Assembly: GCA_022814565.1 (NCBI GenBank)
Contig: JAKLNG010000019.1
Coordinates: 248,001 to 312,000 of the forward strand
Length of the DNA: 64,000 bases
From: Phaeophleospora eucalypticola
Taxonomy: Eukaryota; Ascomycota; Dothideomycetes; Mycosphaerellales; Mycosphaerellaceae
Reading direction: 5' to 3'
This document shows, in pieces, positions 22,866 through 34,600 of this stretch. Position 1 is the stretch's first letter; each line of letters begins with the position of its first letter. Made by a program: the position numbers and the translations under genes. The notes beneath the pieces are model-generated. The model ran no database searches, was not told where the DNA came from, and saw only the letters and a list, made by a program, of their open reading frames with translations.

Positions 22866-22873
22866 AATATGCC
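22866..22873. repeat. Left target-site duplication of hAT element
   Basis: AATATGCC immediately before the left terminal inverted repeat. The right partner at 26361-26368 is AATATACC. They match at 7 of 8 bases, and the one difference is G to A, the change RIP makes on the opposite strand. Eight-base duplications are the hAT rule. Confidence 0.65.
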
Positions 22874-25800
22874 CATAGATTTTGAATACTGAATATTCAG
22901 ATTCATACCCATCAATTCATAATCAAATTCAATTCAAAGCTGAATATTCAGATTCAATTCAATATTCAGTAAAAAACCACACCGCCTTCCTAATTAGGAA
23001 GGATGTTCACTACAGGCCACTTAACAAGGTGTAGTAATACTATAGCTAGAGCTGTCTATTTACTATCTACTACTACGCCTACTATCTTATCTATACTATC
23101 GAAATCCACCTCTATTTCGTCTAAAATCGACCAATCCTTTATTAATTCGAGCTACCTAATGGTGTTAGAGCTAAGCTAAGCTCTTAACTAGTTAATCGTC
23201 CTTCTTACTTTACTAAACGTTCGCTCTAACTTAGTACTTATAGTAAAGGTAGATAGTACGTCGATTACTAGCTATAATAGAGCTAGGTAGGTATCGCGCT
23301 AAGTAGCCTATAACTACTATTTAAGGATAGTTATAGCTCGTTATATTCTATTTAGTGCTTCTATAGTAGGCAATTTGCTTAGTAAGGCGCCTATAAATAA
23401 CTTAAAGTTATCCTTAACCCTATTTAAGAGATTAGTATCTATCTACTACTATTCGAAGCTAGTAAGCTCGTAGCTCGTTTAATTAGTATTATCGTCTACT
23501 AGCTATAGTTTGTCCTTATAGCTCTACTATAACGTCTATACTCTTATAAGTAAATACTCTATTATATCCTTCTTTTTAGGTATTGTCTATACTATTTTAA
23601 GCTATCTAAGCCTTCGCTCTAGGTATAGTAACATAGCTATAACGTAGGCGCCTAAGGTATAGATATCTTAGTAGTACTTGTCGAATAGTAGATAAGCTAT
23701 CTTAATTAGTTTAAGTAATACTAGCTAGCTAGTATATAGAGCTTCTTACTCTTCGATATAGCTTATTAAGAACTCTATAGACAGCTAGAACGTATTAAGA
23801 GTATAGCTATAGCCTTCGAGCTTAAGTATAACCTCTTTAAATAGTATAAGGAAGTTGTAGATATATTAAAGGAACTACTAATCGTCGTTAGTTAAGGCAA
23901 TACTCTCGAAGAAGTTACTATATCTAAGAAAGTAGGCTTCTAATATAGAGTAAGCTCTTAAACACTCCTTAATTAGTAATAGCTAGCTATTTCACCTTAT
24001 CTAGCCTAGCACCTTTAGTAGAGTAGATAATAGCTCTAGGAATAATATAGCTATGGTCTTAAAGTGTTATTTATAACGAGGATCGTATAGAGCTATAGCT
24101 AATGCCTTAAGCTTCTTTAAAATAGTGTTATTCGATAGGCTACTAGTATTAGGCTCTATTAAGGTAAAGGTAGTAGTATCCTCTTACTCTTCGAGTTATA
24201 AGAGTATTACTACTTAGTAAGTAGCCTCTACTACCTTAGCCTTTTCTAAGAACATAAACGCTTATATAATAAGGTTAAGTATATAGCCGATATAGCGTAG
24301 TTGTCTTGTCTTTTCGTGCTAATCGTAGTAGCTATGTTTAACTATATACTACTCGATCGCTCGAACTAGTATGTTATTAATAGTAACGTTATCTAAGGTA
24401 ATCTAACTAAGTCGATCGACAAGCTAATATTGCTCTAAAACCTTCGTAATAAGGCTAGTAAGGAATAGGCCTGTTTTACTCTCTTTAGCGTTAACTTCTA
24501 CGAGATCTAAGAGTACTTGCCTAAGGCAGCCCTTATTATCGACAAACTACGTGTTAATAGCTTAAAAGTAGGCTCTACTATATAGTAACTTCTACGTATC
24601 TATCGAGATATAGTAGCACGAAATAGCCTTCTATAGATAGGTAGTAATACGAGCCTAATAGCTATTAAAGTTCGTTCGAAGCTATAGCCTAATAGAGCTA
24701 CTAGATTTTAATAGATAGTAGTCTACTTAGGGATTTATAGACAAGACGAGCCTTCGAAATGCCTTATATATAAGTATGTTAGCTAGAACTAAATACTTAG
24801 TAACAAACTAAGCAGCTACGTTACGAAAACGTTACTTATTAGTAGCGTGTTTAAGAACTAATTCTGTCTAGTTTTGCTACTATATGTTATAACTCTTTAC
24901 TATAGCTTTAAAACCTCTTTTTAGGCTATCTACTTACCTCTTATCGCTAGCTAAAGGCTTTAATCGACCAACTCGGATGCTATGTTCTTTACTTAGATAG
25001 TTAGAGGCATTTAATAAGTTACCCCTATAGTTATAGTAAGTGTAGTAGAAGTAGGCCTAGCTATAGATATTACGCTCTTCTTTATGTAGTAGCCGAGCTC
25101 TTAAGTGTCTCTATATCTCTAGATCCTTCTACTCTTTCCCTTAGTATAGTATGTACTTTCTCTTCTTATATAGGAACTATACTACTAATTTAGAAGAGAG
25201 TATAGGCGTTAGTAGAATCAAGGACAAGGTAGCTAAAGATTACGATAGTATACTACCTTAAGACTATAGTTCTAGCTATGTAGGCTCTAGTAAGAGTAGT
25301 TCGAATAGAGGTTCTTCTTCTATTCCTTACTTATCTAGCTCTAATTTACCGCCTAAATTAGCTTCTTCTACTATAGATCTATTATCGTAGATATCTACTT
25401 TACTTAGTTCTCGAAAAGGGCGTCTTAGGCGTTACCTATAGGCTCGAATAGGCGATGTATTAGCTATAACTTTATAGATTCTTAGAGGAGATAAGGTTAA
25501 AGGATTTTACTTTCGCATTTAGTAGATAGCTCTCTACGGCCTAGCCTCTCTAGCCTAATTAAAATCGTTGAAAATTTCTTCTCTACTTCTCCGTACTAAT
25601 TAGACAGTTCCGCCTCTACATACTTATAATAAGCTATATACTACTCCTCTAGTCTTTAATACTAATCTACTAGCTTTTACGAACGATTTATACCTTATAT
25701 ATACGTAATTAAGATACTAGCTATTACCGTAGACTACTATATAGCTAGCGACGTGTTTTACCTATCTTAAATTATCCTTATAGGCCTTATAATTATTAGA

Positions 25801-26360
25801 TTCGGCCCTCTAAACGTGTTACTCGAGCACTCTTTAAAAACGCTTGTAAAACTAATTCCTCTACCTCTACTAAGCTATATCTACTACCTTAGCTACTATA
25901 TGCTTATAGAGCTATATTTAGTCGTTTAAATTATCTCTAAAGATATACTAGCCCTTATAATTAAGAGTATTCTAGGCTTCTTTAGTAGTAAATTGCTTAA
26001 GAGAAGGGGGTAGTAGTATAGCTATTAGTAGCTCTAGTAATAGTAATAGAGAGTAAGTCTATAATTTAGGAACCTATTAGCCTATTAGTAGTAGATCCAT
26101 ACTAAAAGCAGTAGAGCTATCCTACTTCTTCGACCCTAATACGCTACTCTACCTTAATTTAAGTAGCTATTATTCTTACTACACCTTACGAATTAATACG
26201 AATTAATACTATATATATATACATACTAATCTACTATGCGCTAGCATTAAACTAATTAAATCTAAATATATCTAAATATTTAAAACACCTATATTTAGAG
26301 TTATATTTAGCTAAATATAAATCTAAATTAAATATCCGTATTTAGTATTTAAAATCTATA
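22874..26360 (-). mobile_element. hAT-family DNA transposon destroyed by RIP
   Basis: A 3487-bp AT-rich block with no long frame on either strand. Left end CATAGATTTTGAATACTGA and right end (reverse complement) TATAGATTTTAAATACTAA are terminal inverted repeats that differ only by C-to-T and G-to-A changes. The minus strand still encodes transposase remnants: near 23090-23330 one frame reads DVLST...LERTFSKVRRTI..., matching the hAT C-terminal dimerisation domain, with nearly every stop being TAG where Gln (CAG) is expected. That is the signature of CpA-to-TpA RIP. A further frame near 24960-25040 (NASNYLSKEHSIRVGRLK) may be the end of a BED zinc finger. TA dinucleotides are conspicuously abundant. 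The element is surely dead. Confidence 0.85.
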
Positions 26361-26368
26361 AATATACC
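26361..26368. repeat. Right target-site duplication of hAT element
   Basis: AATATACC, directly after the right terminal inverted repeat; partner of AATATGCC at 22866-22873. Confidence 0.6.
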
Positions 26369-26630
26369 TATTCTACTAGGCTAGATTCTAGTCTTCTAAA
26401 TAAAATTCTTCTAAAGGTAGGTCGTAGTAGATCTTTATTATTGCCTTATTCTATATGCAACTATATAAGTTACTATGAAGTTTTGTCGATATTATATAAA
26501 GATACTCGAATGAAACCCTACTAAAGACAATTAGCTTCGTAGTAAGTACTAGCGCTTACGATTAACGTCAAGCCCCGTTTAAGCAGGTGGTAAATAGCTA
26601 ATAACTTAGACGTGCTCCATATAGTCAAGT
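26369..26630. other. RIP-like AT-rich flank beyond the transposon end
   Basis: TA-rich sequence without coding potential continues about 260 bases past the right target duplication and then changes abruptly to normal composition. On the left side the change is immediate. Either RIP leaked outward on this side or the hAT inserted at the edge of an older repeat. Confidence 0.55.
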
Positions 26631-27336
26631 ATGCGATATGGAGATGAAAGTAGGAAGAACTCGGACGAAATGTAGTGAAGTTTGGTCTCGCCCGGATGAC
26701 AGTTTTTCCGGCGCCGGCCTGGCCAGTGCGTCAGTCCCCCTCATTTCTCACTGTTGCTATATCTCACGGATCGACTACCAACTCCACTACTGTATACCGA
26801 TAGATTGCGCCGAGCAAAAATTTGCACTGGTCTTTTCACAGGATAGAACGACTCGCAGGCCACCCCCGAGCTCGAGCCACAACAGAGCACGCAAACTCGC
26901 ATCAGCTCACTCCTTTTTAGGATGAGAGTACCAGAATATTGTCCAAAAGTAGCGCTTTGCCTCAGACACACTAGAATTTGTGGTTCCCAGGGCCTGTATG
27001 CCTCAATCGATTTTCATTGTGGGATGGGCTGATTGTAATATGCCAGTGCGGTGATGAGCTGGCACTTATCTGACACTGTTTCGCTGGCACCACGAGACAC
27101 AGCTCTGGAATTTGCAGAGCCATGTTGCATCCCACTGCTGGAGTTCCAAGAGTTGTTCCTCTGCAAGCATGCTTTCACATGCTTGCCGTTTAACACGACC
27201 CACATTTGTCCCGATCTTAAGCCGCTAGCGCAGGGTTTGAGAAGCAAACCATCTCGCACCGACCGAAACTCCAACGTCACACGCGCAACAACCTTCCAAG
27301 ACTCACGAACATCTTACACTCAGTCTCCGTCGCAAG
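26631..27336. other. Intergenic, no gene seen
   Basis: Normal-composition DNA between the RIP block and the HDGK array. Short frames on both strands look random. The last part should be the promoter of HDGK copy B. Confidence 0.5.
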
Positions 27337-28125
27337 ATGATCCCTTTCACCTTCAGCGAATGCCAGCAGATTGCAGAATACTTCAATCTAGGCGTGTACC
27401 ATGATGGCAAATGGGGCTTCGTCATCTACAGATGCGCCTACGGAGACAACGAGAGATGGGCCAATTTCATGAAGCGACTTACCGAGTTCGTGGACGTATC
27501 TCTACCGAAGTTCTCAAATGCAGACTCGATAAAGGACTCTTTCGCTTGGACCATCCAGGACGACAGAAACGTGTTCGAGGGGGCCTCAAAGGATACAATC
27601 CGCACGTGAGTGTCTCTTCCCACAGTGGTCAGACTCGGGGCTTACGTCGCATGCTAGGCACTTCAAGCAATGGGTACAAGATGTCGGCGGATTTTCGGTG
27701 TGCACAAAGTATGCATACTGCATCTATGCTGACGAAGAAGTGGTTGAAGCGATACTGGAGGGTGACGGACCAGGCCCCTCCTGGAGAACGATAGAATCCC
27801 GCCCAATTGCATACGTGAAGATGCTGGATAGCGAGTATGAAGACGATGCAGAAGACAACTTCATGCTAGGAGCGTCGAGATATGAACCCGGCACATTGTC
27901 AAATCAAGGCGAAGAGGCGTTCCCTCCCATTGAGGTAGGTCGATGGATGCCTGCGGACGTGATTTGGAAGTATGCGCTAACTTCGAGTGCAAGGGATGCA
28001 AGAAGGAGAACGTTGGTTGGATGAAGGTGGCTGCAGACTCGTTGGTGCCAAGAGCGTATGCTGTAATGCTGAATGAGAGATGGGACTTGATGTACAAGAG
28101 ACCGCCCGAGATCTCGGACAACTGA
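27337..28125 (+). CDS. HDGK-family protein, copy B (unknown function)
   Basis: First gene of a four-gene tandem array. Exons 27337-27605, 27658-27934 and 27994-28125, 225 residues. Exon 1 carries YHDGKWGFVIYRCAYGDN and ends in FEGASKDTIRT; exon 2 contains KQWVQDV, IYADEEVVEAILEGD and ends FPPIE; exon 3 is 132 nt and encodes GCKKENVGWMK, a hydrophobic middle and MYKRPPE. It has a longer acidic insert (EYEDDAEDNF) in exon 2 than its neighbours. Introns sit at the same sites and phases as in the other copies. No transmembrane or secretion signal. The family is unnamed to me. Confidence 0.82.
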
Positions 28126-28347
28126 GCCGTGTCGGCAGAAGAAACCATTCAAAATCCACGAGAACCCCGGCCCGCCACGCATGCGGAAACTTAGCACAAC
28201 TCGTGAGAATGCAGAAACTTGCGTTTGCTTCTGTGGAAGGGCTGAGTGCTGGCCCGTGCTTTGCCTGCGAGCTCCATCACAAACAAAGGAGATTCAAAGT
28301 CCTGAAACGAAATGATCGCACGAACAGCATTCCAAACAACAGCAATC

Positions 28348-29118
28348 ATGAAGAGTGAGGCACTCGGTATCCGCGATCATCTCGACCGCCACCACGACGG
28401 TAAATTCGGCTATGTCGTGTACCGCTGTGTGTACGGAGATGATGCGAAGTGGGCGAGCTTTATGGAGCGCCTGACCGCCTATATCGATACTGGATTCCGC
28501 GAGAACGAGGACGGCGAGATGATTAAGCCATACTTCGCCTGGGATGTGCGCGACGACGAGGAAGAGCTGCATGGAGCCTCGAAGGCCAAAGTTAGAAGGT
28601 GAGAGAACATTGGTGATGCTTAAGCTATGCGATCAATCTGACTTCCAACCACAGAATCTTCAACGAGTGGGTCGAGTCGGTGGGCGGTAAAAAGACCGTG
28701 ACTAGGTACACAAGCTGCATCTACGTTGACGAAGAAGTCATGAGCGCAGTGCTGGAGGGCGAGGATCCGAACTCAGAAGAATCCGACGGTATCATGAACC
28801 CAAGAGCATTCGTCAAGCTGCTCGACGATCAGTTCACCGAAGAGGCCGAACCTGTGACGGTCGAGCAGATGCCGGACGAAAAGATGAGAGAGATGCACTA
28901 TAAGCGAGACGACGGATTCCCACCAATCGAGGAAAGTAGCTTCCTATTGTCAGCCGTGAATTAAAACAGGTTCTAATGTCAGTCAGGGTTGCAAGCTTCG
29001 AAACGTGGGATGGCTGAAGATGGCTGCGAGGAACCTTGTTCCCCGTGGCTATCGTATCTTGATGAGGAACGGGTGGCCAAATGTCTACGTGCGGCCTCCA
29101 GGTTTGACAGATGAGTGA
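28348..29118 (+). CDS. HDGK-family protein, copy C, second-intron donor altered
   Basis: Exons 28348-28598, 28655 to about 28931, and 28987-29118 by alignment with the other copies. The start at 28348 gives a 251-nt exon 1 exactly as in copies A and E, and the N terminus MKSEALGIR parallels MRSEAALIR of copy A. Exon 2 ends FPPIE and should be followed by a GT donor, but the sequence there is GAAAGT (28932 on) where the family has GT. Without splicing the frame stops at 28964, losing the whole GCKLRNVGWLK exon, which is otherwise intact. So this copy is either truncated, spliced by a non-canonical donor, or dying. Confidence 0.7.
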
Positions 29119-29504
29119 GGTAACACGAGTTGCCCCTACAAGACTTGAGGAAACCTGCTCGAATGCGCCAGCAAATGTTCGCGCTACGAGACATGATTCG
29201 ATCCCAGCGCACATGAAATGTGATTGGTGCGAGCGGGTCCACAAGTCATTCAATCGCGTTGAAGCGTCGCATTATAGATGAGCGTTCTGTCGTCTGCTCA
29301 GTGTTTTTGATTAGCATTAATCGAGTTTCGAAGAAAACAACAAGTCATTGGCCTCCTTTCGACGCTACTTGAGAATCATGTGAAAAGTGAGTCCGTGCCC
29401 CAGAAAGCGGGGCGGAAACTTCCAGATACCCCGCGGCCATTTCATATTCTGCGAGCTTTTTCGCTTATCAACTCTCATTCTTAAATCAACATCGCCCAAC
29501 CATC

Positions 29505-30294
29505 ATGGCTGAAGCATCCGAGCAAGACGCTGGCGCAGCCGAGCTCGCCAAATTAATTGCAGACACTCTGGCCATGTCAACAGAGAGCAAGTTGAAATCA
29601 CATGCGCAGAAGATCAAACAACAATTATCCAAGCACCACGACGGTAAATATGGCTATTCAGTCTACCGCTGCACCTACGAGAGCGATGAACAGTGGTCGC
29701 GATTCCTTGAGACGCTGCGCCTCCATTGCTACGCCAGGATTGACCTCGACGAACATGGCTCTGAAGTCAGAGACTCCTTCACTCTTGATGTTCATGACGA
29801 CAAAGAACGATTCGACCGAGCTAGCAAGAGCAAAGTGCGGAGGTCAGTTCAGCTTTACGGTCCTCTTCGAAGCAGTAATTGATTTGGCGACTAGGCAATT
29901 CAGAGAATGGGTCACTTCCGTCCGAGGACCTGTGGACATCACACGCTACAGCTATTGCATCTATGCAGACCAGGAGGTTGTCGATGCGATCCTAAGTGGT
30001 GATCCTCCGGGCACAGTGACTCTTGAGCCAACATCATTTGTCAAGCTTCTGGACATGTTCTGGGAAGAGGAAGGCGACAAAGAAAGAAGTAGGGATAAAG
30101 TACCACTAATTGAGGTATGCGTTAGTAAGTCGATCGCTGGTCACGTGCTAAGATCACATCAGGGTTGCAGCCAGGAAGATGTCGGATGGTTCAAATCGTC
30201 CACGACTCAGTTGAGCACTCGCACATACACTCTACTCATGGACTTTGGCTGGCGCCTAGCGTACGTAAGACCGCCAAAAATTTCTCTTACTTGA
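29505..30294 (+). CDS. HDGK-family protein, copy D (unknown function)
   Basis: Exons 29505-29842, 29895-30114 and 30163-30294, 229 residues. It has a longer N-terminal head than its neighbours (about 45 residues, Ala/Glu/Lys-rich, probably helical) before HHDGKYGYSVYRCTY. It keeps FDRASKSKVRR at the end of exon 1, REWVTSV and IYADQEVVDAILSGD in exon 2, PLIE at the exon 2 border, and GCSQEDVGWFK in a 132-nt exon 3. All splice sites are canonical. Confidence 0.8.
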
Positions 30295-30604
30295 GCTGTT
30301 GTTGCCCCTTTCACAGACAAACAGTCGGTGGTCGATTGACAATAGATAAAGCTACTTCAGCCACCCCATGCAATTCGATGTGTAGAAATGTTTCTCAGCT
30401 ATTCTGAAGTCGCGCCAAGTTTGTGCCCCCAGAGACGCGGCTGGAAGCTACTGGTAGAGTAGAGCATGTGAGCCCGGGGTCCGTGCACGCGGGCCGCCGC
30501 TTCCCCACAATCCTGAAATTGAACTTAGCTTCAGCTCTTCCATAATTCTTGCATTGCTTAACGACCTTCAAACACCGACCGGAACATTTTCAAGCCGCCA
30601 AAAA

Positions 30605-31353
30605 ATGAAAGACGAGCCAGAAGAGATACGGGATGGGCTTCCGCTTTACCACGATGGCAAGTTCGGATTTGTCATCTACCGGTGTACTTATGGGGACGAC
30701 GAGGACTGGCAGCGGTTTCTGGAAAAGATGACGAGATACGTTCAATACGGCATCAACTACTACGAGCAGAGCGCAGACATGATGGATCACTTCACTTGGG
30801 ACGTTTTCGAGAATGAGCAAGAGCTTGGTGGTGCATCAAAAAGCGAAGTCCGACGGTAAGCGAGCCATTGGATTTGCATACAGTGTCGCTGATATGTCTC
30901 TATAGTCAATTTAAAGATTGGGTCGCTTCGGTACGAGGCCGAAAGTCTTTGTCGAGGTACCGCGCATGCATCTACGCAGACAAGGAGGTTGTAGGGGCTG
31001 TACTCGCAGGCGAGGATCCGGAAGATGGCTACGTGCACGAGCCCGCGTGGATCGTCCTCATTGATGGAAAATTTGACGAGGAGCTGGTGCAATGGACTTC
31101 TGAGCAGGTGCCGGATGATGAGACGCGGGAGATGATGAATCGAGGGGACGAGGGCTATGAGCCCATTGAGGTGACCCAGCCCAATCTATGTCAACATGTT
31201 GTCAAACTTCTGACGGAGGTCTAGGGCTGTCGTTTGCACGATGTTGGCTGGACCAAGGTACCCGCGCGGCATCTTATTCCTCGATTCTACTGCTTGCTCA
31301 AGCGAGGATGGGACCTCATCTATGCACGTCCTCCTGAAATGCCATCTGCTTGA
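30605..31353 (+). CDS. HDGK-family protein, copy E (unknown function)
   Basis: Exons 30605-30855 (251 nt), 30906-31170 and 31225-31353, 214 residues. The start is the ATG preceded by an A-rich run. Exon 1 contains YHDGKFGFVIYRCTYGDD and ends LGGASKSEVRR; exon 2 contains KDWVASV, IYADKEVVGAVLAGEDP and ends YEPIE; exon 3 begins GCRLHDVGWTK and ends YARPPEMPSA. Last copy of the tandem array. Copies are about 1.1 kb apart and diverged to the level where only blocks are shared, so the array is not recent. Confidence 0.82.
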
Positions 31354-31619
31354 TTGCAACGGGACTGCGTATCGAGGCATTTTTGGCTCATATGGTTTAA
31401 TTGCTTAGCCATGAACCAACCCTTTGCCATTGAATGCTCTGTAACCTTCGACGGGGTAGCTGTACCGTTTCATCAACCTTTTCGCAAGTCTGAATTCTCT
31501 GAGAGTGTTCATACACACTAGGCGTCTCATACCTAGATCAGTCGGAAATCGTCATTGTGCGAACTTCTAGATACGACTTCCGCGCTCAACCAATGACGCA
31601 GGCCCTTGTCTGTGCATAT

Positions 31620-34600
31620 TCATGCAAACTTCCCTCGGATTCGCATGCCCTTGACTTTTCCTCTCAAGCTGACCAAGATCATCTCCACCTTCAGAACGTC
31701 GCCCGGGGGCTTCTTATAGCCGTGGATGCTCTTGTGAGCATTGATCTTTTGCTGTATTCGGTCGATGGTTGTGGTCATCCATTTCTGTGACTCTGCTGTA
31801 ATTGTCTCGAGGAAATCACTGGAGACAGCTGTTAGTGTTAGAACCAAAATATGAACAGTAATGACACTTACGGGAAAAACTCTTTCCATGCATCTGCAAG
31901 ATTTTCGCCGCCTGGGATATATCGCCCAGCCAAGCTAAGCTCATGAAGAATATCTTCAGCCTGGCCCCACATTCGCATGTTGACGTCCGCCGTCGAATCG
32001 AGGTAGGAAAACACGGCCCGTGTGCCCTTGAGGTACTTCAAAAATGAAGGGGGAGAGGGATCGCACTTCTCAAGCCAGCCTTTCACGCGAGCATCCGTTT
32101 CAGTAATTGCTTGTGGAGCGGAGTGCTTCCAAACTCTAGCTTTGATGCTGTTGAGCTCTCTGTCTGCTGCGACAAAGTTCCATCTATTCCGATTGGATCC
32201 CAATGCTTCGAAAACGCGGTCGCCTAGGACTTGAGATGTGCGCTTGGGCCCCTGCCAATTGGCAGGAACATTGGATGGAATGGCTTTGGCCGCCCAATTT
32301 TGATGGAACCACGCGCTTGGAGTCGTTTTGGTCTTCATTCGTTTGCCGGACGGAAGCTCACCGCTGACTGCGGTGAGGATGAACTCCTTGATAGTTTGAA
32401 GCTCGACGATATGCTCTGTGACCAGATCGTCGTTAGTGATCACTTGGTTCTTTGGCGTTGCCTTTATGTTCGTATTGGTACAGTCCTGCTCGTCTTCGTA
32501 GACAAAGACGTTGGTTGTGACCTGCTTGCCATTTCTTCCGTTGAAGAGAGAGCCGAATCCAGGATATGCCCTTGACTTCAGCTCTAGAGTCGTGCCATCC
32601 GGGAAGTCAACGTCGTAATCCCTAGTTGAAGATCTGATAACTTGGAGGAGATCTCGGGAGCTGAAGTTCCCAGTCGTGGTGTTTTGGCCGAAGGAGTCCT
32701 CCCAGATGGAGTCTGCGTCAGTACAGTACCCATCTGCCTTACATGCGTTCCAACGGCAATCCCAAGGAGGTGTTTCGCACGCATCGCCTGTGCCGAAGAA
32801 GGTCTCGAAGTCTATGCAAGACAGGGAGCTATCTTGGTCAGACAAGGCTGGAGTTCCGTCAGGGGAACTGCCGTGCCAAGGGGGCAATGGAAGGTTGGTT
32901 CCCGCGGGTTCGTCCACGCCAATTCGCTGCGCGGAGGGCTTCTTTCCAATCTCTCTTGACTCCCCTCCATCCCATCCGCCAAATCCGCCTTCCGAAGAAA
33001 TGACTTCAGCTCCAGCTGCGGTAACGCCAATCTCGGCAACGACTTCTCCCCACGGATTGACACCTAAATCGAGAACTCCCCCAATGAGTGCTGCGAGTCG
33101 CGTCGAGATCGGAGTGAGTTCCTTGCCTTGGAAGAGGAGTTGGCGCACAAGCTTCACGCTGAGCTCAAGAGAAGGAATGATGCTAACTCGCAGACCTCCG
33201 TTTGCGAAGACCGTATATCCCTCGAATCTACCCGTATTGATTGTACGCTTCTCGAGACTTCCGATTTCGCTTTGACCGCGAGTAATAGCAACTTCTGGGG
33301 GCCAGCCAACTACTATATTCTCGCTAGTATCGAGAGACACAATGCTGGTGGTGTTGCCAATCATATCCAGATCGCCGGCTATCGCAAGGCCCAGACCAAG
33401 AGTCGGTGCGACGTTAAACATCCCAAGGCCTTGGAAAGAATGGTTGAATGCATGCTTTGGTATCGGGGGGAAAAGCTGCGCGGTGGTTGCTGGGATCGTA
33501 AGTCTTCCCGATTGCCATTGATCAATGATCATCTCGCCTCGAATACTGGCGTTCATGACAGCCCACATCTCCTCAATTTCGATCTGAGGCGCAATGGTGC
33601 CAATGATCGTAACGGCGACTTTCATCTCGGCGGAGATAGACCCAAGGACAGACAGATTTCCGTATGCTTTCCCGTTGGCGCAGTCGATTTGGCCGGACGT
33701 GATAACGTTCTTGAAGTCTTCCTCCCAGATCGTGCCTTCGTGTCTTGCGGAAGTAGCCAGCCATTTATCTGTTAATTGGCGCAGCACAGCAGGATCTTTG
33801 CTGACTAGACGACGCTCCAATGACCTCGCCATCGTGTTCATATGGTTTGGCGATTGGTCAAAGTAATCTCCGCCTGCGTTGCTGTAGTCGATCCGGAAGT
33901 ACACCTTCTCTCCGTCTCGCTTCACCCGGCTGAAGTCGTAGCTGAATGTCAACTGCATGACAGTCAGGTCCTCTCTTGTCTTGAAGGAGTCGGGGATGCT
34001 CTGATCGGCGGCCACCTTCAGTGAATGAAGTACAGCGTACTTTGCGGGACCGCAAGTCTGAGGCATCTCGAGAATAGTTCCCTCAAGGCCGCCCTCGAGC
34101 ATGTCAAAGCAATCATGATCAGGTGTGGCCGGCGAGCAAACGAATCTTGCCTTCCATGTCCCATGGCCCTGATTCTGTTGACAATCTAGGAAGCGAAGGT
34201 CGGACGTTGTCCCATCTCGCTTGACCTTGGCACTCACAATCTTGTCAGGGGGCCCGTCAAGCACCACAAAGCCGAAGCCTGAGCTGAGCTTTACATCTGC
34301 GACATTGTCGCCCTTTGGGTACTGCATGTCATATCGAATGTAGTTGTCCTCTGGCGGTACTTCAGGAAAAAGCAATGAAGTCTTGATGGGATCCATGTAA
34401 AGTGCCGTCGGTGGGCTGTTGCAGCACAAGGCTCTTCTCCGGTCTAGAAGACAAGGCTTATCGTCATTGCCATAGCGGCTGATGTCGATTTGAATGTCGT
34501 CGTCGTCACACCGATTTTCTGAACAACCTCCCTTGCCCACCCAATGGCAGTTTTGGAATCTTGAAGGATCGGGACAGCACCAATCTGTGTCTTGAGGACC

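Noticed and set aside
22880..26640. CRISPR-like or satellite reading of the repetitive TA-rich block
   Set aside because: The short TAGTA/CTATA repetition is what RIP leaves behind; there are no regularly spaced repeats, and transposase remnants plus terminal repeats explain the block.
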